From: Zanthoxylum bungeanum
Taxonomy: Eukaryota; Streptophyta; Magnoliopsida; Sapindales; Rutaceae
DNA: 64,000 nt
Reading direction: 5' to 3'
NCBI GenBank assembly: GCA_019454045.1
Contig: SKCR01033461.1
Coordinates: 1 to 64,000 of the forward strand
In this document: in pieces, positions 57,739 to 64,000 of the stretch
Layout of the letters: each line of letters opens with the position of its first letter
Position numbering within the stretch: the stretch's first letter is position 1
Notes under the pieces: generated by a model
Databases searched by the model: none
Told to the model about the DNA's origin: nothing
The model's input: the letters and a program-made list of their open reading frames with translations, nothing else
Made by a program: the position numbers and the translations under genes

Positions 57739-57745
57739 TATAAAT
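57739..57745 (+). promoter_or_regulatory. LTR TATA box
   Basis: TATAAAT within GGCCTATAAATTGAGCTCG, followed after ~35 bp by a CT-rich region typical of plant transcription starts. Transcription would start near 57770. Confidence 0.75.
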
Positions 57746-59140
57746 TGAGCTCGACATTTCAGAATTCATTGCACATTCCTCTCTCTCTTCAATTCCTTCT
57801 AAAGAGAGTTTCTCTCTCTAGATTCTTTAGTTTTTTAGTTTTTTTTTATTTTTAGTTTTTAGTTTTGTAAATAATTTTAATTACGTTTTGTAATAATAGT
57901 AATTTAATTTTTACTTTTTACTTTTTACAGTTTTTACTATTTACCATGAGGAGGTAACTTCTCCAACTAGGGTGAAAGGTAATTCTTTTACTGTTATATT
58001 TAGATTAATCTCCCTTAAAAATAATATATTCACTATTTAAAATATTGACTTAAAAAGGATACCGCCAGATTGGTCGGTTGGTAATTCATTTTAATCTGGT
58101 TTAAACATGACTAATAAAAGATACCGCCAGATTGGTCGGTTGGCAATTTAATTTGGTTCCGCCTTTATGGCTGGTTGGACTTAATTTGACTTAATCAGGA
58201 TACCGCCTATATGGTCGGTTGGTATTATTATCACAAGTTTATATATTATTTTATGGGAGATATCTAAATTAGTAGTAGTAAAAGTAATTCATTTTACCTT
58301 AGCATTTTATTTTATTTTACTTTTCAGTTTTACTTTATGTCTTTTACTTTTCAGTATTTTTACTTTATGTCTTTTACTTTTAAGTTGTTACTAGCCCTAG
58401 TTATGTGTTAGTTATCTGGGGTTGTGATGAATTCTAATATCACCGGTTTATAAGGTTATTTTATAGTTGGGTAATTTAATGTTTACTTATTAAGTCTTAA
58501 GCTTAATGCTTCTTGTTGTCTGATCACCAATAAGATTGATGTGGTAAATCTAAAATGAACTAGACATAGGGATTTTAGGTTTCAGCCTTAGACTTAATAG
58601 CCCACGATCTTCCTTGAGGATAGATAACCCTTTAATAGATTTCCTTACAGGATAGGAATATACCTGTCGGGCGGGGGTAGCCATAATTGGAACTTAAACT
58701 TAATGAATCCAGATAATTTGATTGACATAGACATATGGTTCAATTAGGTTAAACTGGGTATTTGTGTCTGACCATCGACAGAGGCTTTTGCATAATTTAG
58801 TGTTCCAGGTTAGTAAACTGATTTATTACACAAACATAAGATAATCACTTCATCTTTAAAATGATATTAGAATGATTCACAACCCTAGATCTTTGTGTTT
58901 TTTATTTTATTTTCCTTAGTATTTTTTCTTTTGAGTCTGTTTTTATTTTATTTTTGCAAAACCACTTTCAACCAATCAAACAATCATTCTCTTCACCCTC
59001 AATTAGATATTTGTAAATAAATAGATTCAATAATTAATAACAATAGTAGGAATTAAGTCCTCGTGGGATCAATATTTTTATACTACTTGAACGATACGTG
59101 CGCTTGCGTTATACGTGTGTGTTTACGCCAGTCAAGTTTT

Positions 59141-59158
59141 TGGCGCCGTTGCCGGGGA
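59141..59158 (+). other. Athila primer-binding site (tRNA-Asp)
   Basis: TGGCGCCGTTGCCGGGGA is an exact complement of the 3' 18 bases of plant tRNA-Asp(GTC), including CCA. This is the usual Athila-lineage primer. Confidence 0.95.
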
Positions 59159-59266
59159 CTTATATTTCTTGAGTTGTTAATTTTGAAACTATCCAATTTA
59201 CTTGTATCTAATTTTCTTTATTTTTATCTGTAATTTTTATTTCTTTCTTTTTCAGGTGATTGAAAA

Positions 59267-60340
59267 ATGGAACACTACTGGGAGATTGAGAGATTACGAG
59301 CGTTACAAGAAGATACACCCCACATTTGGGAGCAACAGTCCGATTTTCTGAGGCCTGTTGTCCAGCCCAACAATTATCACTGGATGCCAGAACCAAGCAA
59401 TTCTACATTTGCTCAACAGAACGAAATGGGAAGATGTGTAATATGTGATAGTAACCACCCGAGCGATCAATGTAATACCGTTCAGAGTGGCAGAATTTCA
59501 GAATCATTCAAAGTATGAAAAACCATCACATTTTCCATCTTATCCACCATCCATATGCGATTTTCATCAACAACTAGAACCATCAGAGGAAGATCAGTTG
59601 TTTAACATGCTCAAAGATATGTTTGAGTTGGATGAAATGCTTGAAACAAGCCAGAATCAATTGGAAAGTATTCAGAGACAATCAGAATTCATTCAGAGGA
59701 TGACAGATCAAATGAGACAATTCACAGAAAACCAGAACTACATACCTCAAGAACCATTTCAGATGACACTGATGAAGCCTTCAAATACCAATCATTCCAC
59801 AATGACACTTCAACAGAGGAGGAAGCTGAGCAGTATCAACAACCAGAGGTATCAGTTCAGGAGCCCGAACCGGTAAAGTCTCAATTTGACTTTTATTATT
59901 CAGATTCTGACGAGGATGAAGCTGATCTATTTGTACTAACTGCACCAACAACGGAGGATCAAACATTCAATCCTCAAAATGAAGATCTTGGAGCATGTTT
60001 TACCATGATGTTTGAAGAAGATCTATCTGAACCATCCATTCCAGTCATATCAGAGGATGAAGACCTAATGTCAGAAACATCTTTGCATCATCTAGTTGAC
60101 AATTTTGAAGCATGTATTTCACAGATGACAGATGAAGAGCTGAATACAAAAATTTTAAAATTCATCTGTGAAGAAAAAGGTGGAGAAAGAAGCAAAGCAA
60201 ATGGAGAGAAGCAAATGTCTGACCTTAATAAAGATCCAAGTATTCAGGAGAAACATCGCTGTTTTGGGGAGTATAAATCAAAGATATCACCCAGAAGCTT
60301 GACCGAATGGAACTTCCATTCCAAGTCAAGCACCATATAA
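59267..60340 (+). pseudogene. Gag-like ORF of the Athila-type element
   Basis: The ATG at 59267 follows an acceptor-like TTTTTCAG. The first part (to about 59490) reads MEHYWEIERLRALQEDTPHI and includes CVICDSNHPSDQC, a CX2CX3HX4C knuckle like those in Athila Gag. A frameshift at about 59485 moves to the second frame (HFPSYPPSICDFHQQLEPSE, then a Gln-rich helix NQLESIQRQSEFIQRMTDQM). The text continues after a stop at 59874 with an acidic region (PVISEDEDLMSE) to 60340. It is much shorter than a full Gag-Pol: the capsid domain before the knuckle is largely missing, and nothing of pol follows. Confidence 0.65.
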
Positions 60341-60532
60341 GACCTCCTGATTTTCTTTCTTTCTTTGCAGGAACCACTGGAACAACAAGGAGCAAAAAGG
60401 TGGCACTGAATGGGACAAAACTCTTTTTGCCACCTTACCGTTGGAAGAGACCCTTCAAAAGCAACGCTCACGGGATTGTTTTTGATCGGACATCTAAAAC
60501 GACATTGAAACCTCCTTAACAGATGAATTTCA

Positions 60533-60590
60533 GTCACGTCTGGCTGAAGACGAAAAATTTAGCGCTAGCAGGGAGGCAACCCATGCAATT
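60533..60590 (+). other. Conserved Athila block after the pol position
   Basis: CTGGCTGAAGACGAAAAATT, then AGCGCTAGCAGGGAGGCAAC and CCATG. A block of the form GGCTRAAGACGTTAAA...AGCGCTTGTTGGGAGGCAACCC ends pol in many Athila elements, so everything between gag and this point (pol) has been deleted. It probably matters for RNA function, since it outlived pol. Confidence 0.75.
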
Positions 60591-60976
60591 TTTTGTAATT
60601 TTTATATTTTGTGTATATGTTGTAGAGTTTTTAATTTTGTGTGTTAGTTTTCAGGGAAAGCACGAACGGAGCATTTTAAGACAGAAGGAATGGTGTTTGG
60701 CAATCACAAAGATGAGAGCTAATTCATTAGCGATGGCTGAATAATGAATGGATTCTTGAAACGCATCCTAATGGATTTATATACCAAACTAGTGGCGTAT
60801 TGCGTACACAATTCTGTTGCCTTAATTATTGCTTTGATTTGCTTTTCTTTTGTTTTTATCTTTATTTTCGCCGACAAGATTTATACTTTTTGACTTTCAC
60901 GATTATTTTAACGTTCATCTAATAATTGTCATTTGGCAGATACTAGTGCAATTATTACTAGCCCATTTTCAGGTTC

Positions 60977-60983
60977 TATAAAT
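60977..60983 (+). promoter_or_regulatory. TATA box in front of the LOG-like gene
   Basis: TATAAAT 60 bases before the LOG ATG, followed by AAGCTCG-like text and a CT-rich leader. From TATAAATT on, about 20 of 22 bases match the LTR's own core promoter at 57739 (TATAAATT-AGCTCG-CATTTC in both). A captured promoter or a chance match are both possible. Confidence 0.5.
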
Positions 60984-61042
60984 TCAGCTCGTCATTTCTC
61001 TCTTCAACACATCCAAATACACATCCAAATAAGAGAGAGAAA

Positions 61043-61695
61043 ATGGAAGCAACTTCACAGCAGCGAATCAAGCGTATTTGTGTTTTCTGTGGATCCAATT
61101 CTGGTAATAAACCAGAATTCATCGAGGCTGCGAAGGAATTGGGGCGAGTCATAGCGGAGCGAAATATGCACCTGGTATATGGCGATGGCAATCTTGGATT
61201 GATGGGAAGTATTTCAAAAGCTGTTCAGGATGGTGGCGGTCATGTTTTGGGAATCATTCCAAAACCTTTGGCGGACAAACACTTAATCGGACAAACAAAT
61301 GGAGATGAACGCATCGTATCTGGAATGCCCGAACAAATTCATGAAATAATCAATACTGCAGATGCGTTTATTGCGTTACCAGGAGGGCTTGGGACGTTTG
61401 AGGAAATGTTACAGTAGCATCATGGGCGCACTTAAATATTCATCGGAAGCCCATTGGGTTAACTTAACATTGAGCATTTCTTCGATTTTCTGTTTGTATT
61501 TCTTGCAGAAGCCAAAAGACATGAGTTCGTCACGAAATCAGTACATGATATCTTCCTGACTGCGACAAAGGCGAAGAATTAATTGACCAAATCATAGCCT
61601 TTGAACCAAAACTCGATCCCATTCTCTCCAAGTTGGACTGGACACACAACGATCGTGGTAAGAAGCGTAAACTGGACATAGATCTTAATCGGTAG
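61043..61695 (+). pseudogene. LOG-like: LOG-like cytokinin riboside 5'-monophosphate phosphoribohydrolase, intronless captured copy
   Basis: LOG enzymes release active cytokinin bases from cytokinin nucleotides in the cytosol. The open part, 61043-61417, begins MEATSQQRIKRICVFCGSNS; then come LVYGDGNLGLMG (family: YGGG..GLMG) and ADAFIALPGGLGTFEEMLQ, which is the signature PGGxGTxxE with its catalytic Glu. Similarity goes on past the stop with three single-base lesions: a deletion at about 61415 (next ASWAHLNIHRKPIGL), an extra base at about 61465 (next HFFDFL, then HEFVTKSVHDIFLTATKA) and a deletion at about 61572 (next ELIDQIIAFEPKLDPILSKL), ending TAG at 61693-61695. Total 653 bp fits a full LOG of ~215 residues without introns, whereas plant LOG genes have several. 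The catalytic Arg position (MxxR in relatives) appears to be Gln (GMPEQ), and one Gly of the nucleotide loop is Asp. Confidence 0.9.
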
Positions 61696-61740
61696 TTCAA
61701 CTAATCAGGTACGATTTTCTAAACTCTTATTCTACTGTTT

Positions 61741-61785
61741 AAGACATTGGGGACAATGTCTCATTTAGGTTTGGGGGAGGAAATT
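61741..61785 (+). other. Athila 3' block with inverted repeat and PPT-like tract
   Basis: ACATTGGGGACAATGT is an inverted repeat, followed by TTTAGGTTTGGGGGAGGAAA. The same kind of block follows the coding part in other Athila elements. It shows that the LOG copy sits between this block and the one at 60533. Confidence 0.75.
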
Positions 61786-62172
61786 AGTTGATTAGTACCT
61801 TGTTTTTAGTTTGTATTTGTTTTTATTTTTAGTCCAAAATTTTTCGAAAAAAAAAAAATTGAAAATTTTTCAAAAATTACAAAAATATTTGTGTTTTTAA
61901 TTTGATTAGTTTGGTGAAATTAGTTAGAAACATTTCTCAAGCCTATTTTCGAAACAAGTTAATTTTTGTTTATTTCATTTTGAATTATTTAATTTGTGAA
62001 TTCTCCTTAAAACGGACTAAAAGGAATCTTCATATGTTCAGTTGACAGATATTATCAACATATATAGTAACATACGGACATGAGCTAAATTGAAAAGTTT
62101 GTAATATTCAGTGCTCTAGTTTAATTGGAGGAAGCATCTCAAAAAGCAATGGAGTAAAAAAAAATAAAAAAA

Positions 62173-62415
62173 ATGTCTGAGATCCGAGTTATTAAGTCTG
62201 TAAGGGTGTTTTGACACCTAGTGCCCTAAAACCAACTGGTTTGGGAGTCATTGGCCCAAAGCTCGTTACATGGATCGAAGATGCTGCAAAAATATATATA
62301 TCTGAAGTCTGAGTAATTAAGTCCGTAGGGGTGTCTTAACACCTGGTGCCCTAAAGCCAACTGGTTTGGGAGCCACCGACCCAAAGCTCGCTACATAGAT
62401 AGAAGATATTGTATA
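62173..62415 (+). repeat. Tandem duplication, ~125-bp unit
   Basis: Two copies (about 62173-62292 and 62302-62415) with GAGTWATTAAGTCYGTARGGGTGT, ACACCTRGTGCCCTAAA, CCAACTGGTTTGGGAG and CCCAAAGCTCGYTACAT. They lie in the 3' untranslated region and do not code. Confidence 0.9.
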
Positions 62416-62954
62416 TAAATAAAAAATAGAGAAAAATCAAAGAAAAAATCAGAAAATCTGAAAATCTGAAAAATTATTCCATTGCTATAAAAAAGGTGTG
62501 AAATCTAATAGAACTTTAGGACAAAAATATTACTCTCTTATCAACTGCACTTATGACTGTTGTGGGCAAAAATGAGTTGATTAATATTTTGTTGGTTGTG
62601 TATATGAAGAATGGTAAAAACAATCGGAGAATTTACTTATTCGGTAATTTAGAATGAAACAAAACAACTAGTAACTTGGAGTAGAAGTTTCACTTGATTA
62701 GTCACTAACATCTTTATTCTCTTTTCGCTTGTCTTTTTGCTTTTGTGTGCATTAATTTAAACTAACTTTCTTTTGTAAAATGTGTGGGTATCATTGCTGT
62801 AAACCCTCACGAGACTACAACTCGTCCACTAGGGACACCTAGGGGTTTAAAGGCTTGTTGCATATGGTAAATGCAACCGTGATCCCTACGAAAGTGGCTT
62901 AGTTAATTTATTTATGTTATTTTACTCTATGTTTGGCCGAGGACTAGCAAAATG

Positions 62955-62970
62955 TTAGGTTTGGGGGTGT
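62955..62970 (+). other. Polypurine tract before the 3' LTR
   Basis: GTTAGGTTTGGGGGTG directly precedes TGATGAGTGG, the LTR start at 62971. Confidence 0.85.
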
Positions 62971-64000
62971 GATGAGTGGTATTTATATCACTATTTCCCA
63001 CTCATTTACCTAATATTTTGTATAGTTTCTTGAGTTTTGTGAACGTTTTGATATATTTTGTGTTATTTGTGTAGATAAAATAAAGTTTGGGGAAAGCATT
63101 GGAGGCAATTTGGGGCAAAAACGGACAAAAATGCGTCAACAGGGATATTTTGGTCTTTTGCGCGTCGCGACGCCCAGACTTCCGCGTCGCGACGTCTAAA
63201 ATACGCCGAACAGTGCTAACGTGCGCCGGGTCCACAAATCAGAATCTGAGAAAAGTTTGACTTTGCTAAAATGTGCCGTGCCACGTGTCACCATCACAGC
63301 CGATCTGCTAACGTGCGTCGTGCCACGTGTCAGCATCCTACGGTGCCGACAGTCATCATCGCCACGTGTCGCCACATCGTCGCCAAGTCACCGCCATGTC
63401 ATCAGCCACGTCAGCAAGTCAACAAGTCAAATTGCCACGTGTCGTGCCACATCATCATCAGCCAATCAGGAAGTGACACGTGTCGCAATTCTATGGTGCC
63501 GACAGTCTCTTTCCCACGTGTCGCCACGTCATCGCCACGTCAGCGCCACGTCAGCATCAATAATTGAGTATCCTATCCTTATCTGACACGTGGCGGATAA
63601 GAATCTCAGCGACCAATCAGAAGCCGCCACGTGTCACAATAATTGAAGCCCAACCACTCTGCCACGTGTCACCTTATCATCTTATCCAGAATCTTCAAAC
63701 CAGCGAACCAGAGCGTGCCACGTCGACAAATCCGGCGTCGCGACGCTGAGGTCCTGGCGTCGCGACGCTGGATCCTACCGAGGCCTATAAATTGAGCTCG
63801 AGATTTCAAAATTCATTGCACATTCCTCTCTCTTCAATTCCTTCTAAAGAGAGAGTTTCTCTCTCTAGATTCTTTAGTTTTTTAGTTTTTTTTTATTTTT
63901 AGTTTTTAGTTTTGTAAATAATTTTAATTACGTTTTGTAATAATAGTAATTTATTTTTACTTTTTACTTTTTACAGTTTTTACTATTTACCATGAGGAGG
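62971..64000 (+). repeat. 3' LTR of the Athila-type element, cut by window end
   Basis: Matches 56916-57955 with a few substitutions and one-base indels, including the G-box array, the palindrome pairs (63162 on and about 63735-63770) and the TATA box near 63786. About 1.2 kb of LTR should follow beyond the window. Confidence 0.95.

Larger units (their letters stand above)
56916..59134 (+). repeat. 5' LTR of the Athila-type element
   Basis: 2219 bp, TGATGAGTGG to CGCCAGTCA (TGA...TCA ends). U3 has the G-box array (57225-57624) and four GCGTCGCGACGC palindromes. TATAAAT lies at 57739-57745 and a CT-rich leader follows. R/U5 is long and AT-rich, with three to four copies of ATACCGCC-...TGGTCGGTTGG at 58059-58222. 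Length and structure fit Athila LTRs. Confidence 0.92.
56916..64000 (+). mobile_element. Athila-type LTR retrotransposon carrying a LOG-like gene (runs off the end)
   Basis: 5' LTR 56916-59134, Asp-tRNA primer site 59141-59158, internal region 59135-62970, and a 3' LTR from 62971 that is cut by the window end at 64000. The internal region is only 3.8 kb: a gag-like ORF, the conserved Athila block GCTAGCAGGGAGGCAACCCA near 60570, a LOG-like retrocopy, and the ATTGGGGACAAT...GTTTGGGGGAGG block near 61750. No protease, RT or integrase remains, so it depends on an autonomous relative. The two LTRs differ at only about 20-25 positions over the ~1030 bp that can be compared by eye, which points to a recent insertion. 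Confidence 0.92.

Noticed and set aside
57165..57748. ORFs rich in HVS/PRV words (also at 63221-63749)
   Set aside because: They are translations of the CACGTGTC array in the LTR promoter.
60933..61154. 73-codon ORF overlapping the LOG start
   Set aside because: Out of frame with the conserved LOG reading and begins upstream of the TATA box.

Overview
This window is a piece of nuclear DNA from a flowering plant, most likely a dicot. It is made almost entirely of transposable elements, many nested inside one another. There is no tRNA, rRNA, CRISPR array or operon, and I recognise no intact single-copy host gene. The species cannot be told from the sequence. Boundaries of most elements are fixed by direct repeats (target-site duplications, TSDs), terminal motifs and primer-binding sites that I read by eye.

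Layout. 1-2.5 kb: LTR-like debris and a decayed Copia gag/integrase fragment. 2.5-5.6 kb: AT-rich sequence with no recognised gene. 5.6-23.2 kb: a Gypsy element of the Tat type (gag, protease, RT, RNase H, second RNase H, integrase and an antisense ORF). Its gag gene is split by a Copia element (6498-15256, TSD CCATG), which itself carries a foreign LTR (10827-11693). 23.2-26.4 kb: a second copy of that foreign LTR, then the tail and LTR of another Copia. 27.1-31.4 kb: a non-autonomous CACTA transposon (TSD CCA) with dense GCGTCG subterminal repeats, a tnpA-like gene and a tnpD stub. 32.7-40.8 kb: a minus-strand LTR element (TSD CTTAC) with gag, no pol, large tandem-repeat arrays and a spliced-looking antisense gene. 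41.3-44.0 kb: a shrunken relative (TSD GATGT). 45.0-49.6 kb: one hAT element inside another (TSDs GTTGTATC and ATATGTGG), splitting an Ulp1-protease-like transposon exon. 49.7-53.5 kb: a third hAT with an almost complete but broken transposase. 53.5-56.9 kb: repeat debris and a minus-strand Copia RNase H fragment. 56.9-64.0 kb: an Athila-type LTR element running off the window.

The most interesting object is the last one. Between its gag-like region and its 3' LTR, where Athila elements often carry an env-like ORF, it holds a full-length, intron-free copy of a plant LONELY GUY (LOG) cytokinin-activating enzyme gene, with its own TATA box and leader. The copy has three single-base frameshifts, and the catalytic arginine position appears to read Gln. 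The LTRs carry nine CACGTG (G-box/ABRE-like) sites in about 400 bp, flanked by paired GCGTCGCGACGC palindromes. This looks like gene capture by a retrotransposon whose promoter could be hormone- or light-responsive; whether it is transcribed is unknown.

The elements do not form a pathway. What they share is structure: non-autonomous derivatives with gag or cargo but no pol, antisense genes between pol and the 3' LTR, and tandem or subterminal repeats that probably serve as protein-binding or packaging sites.
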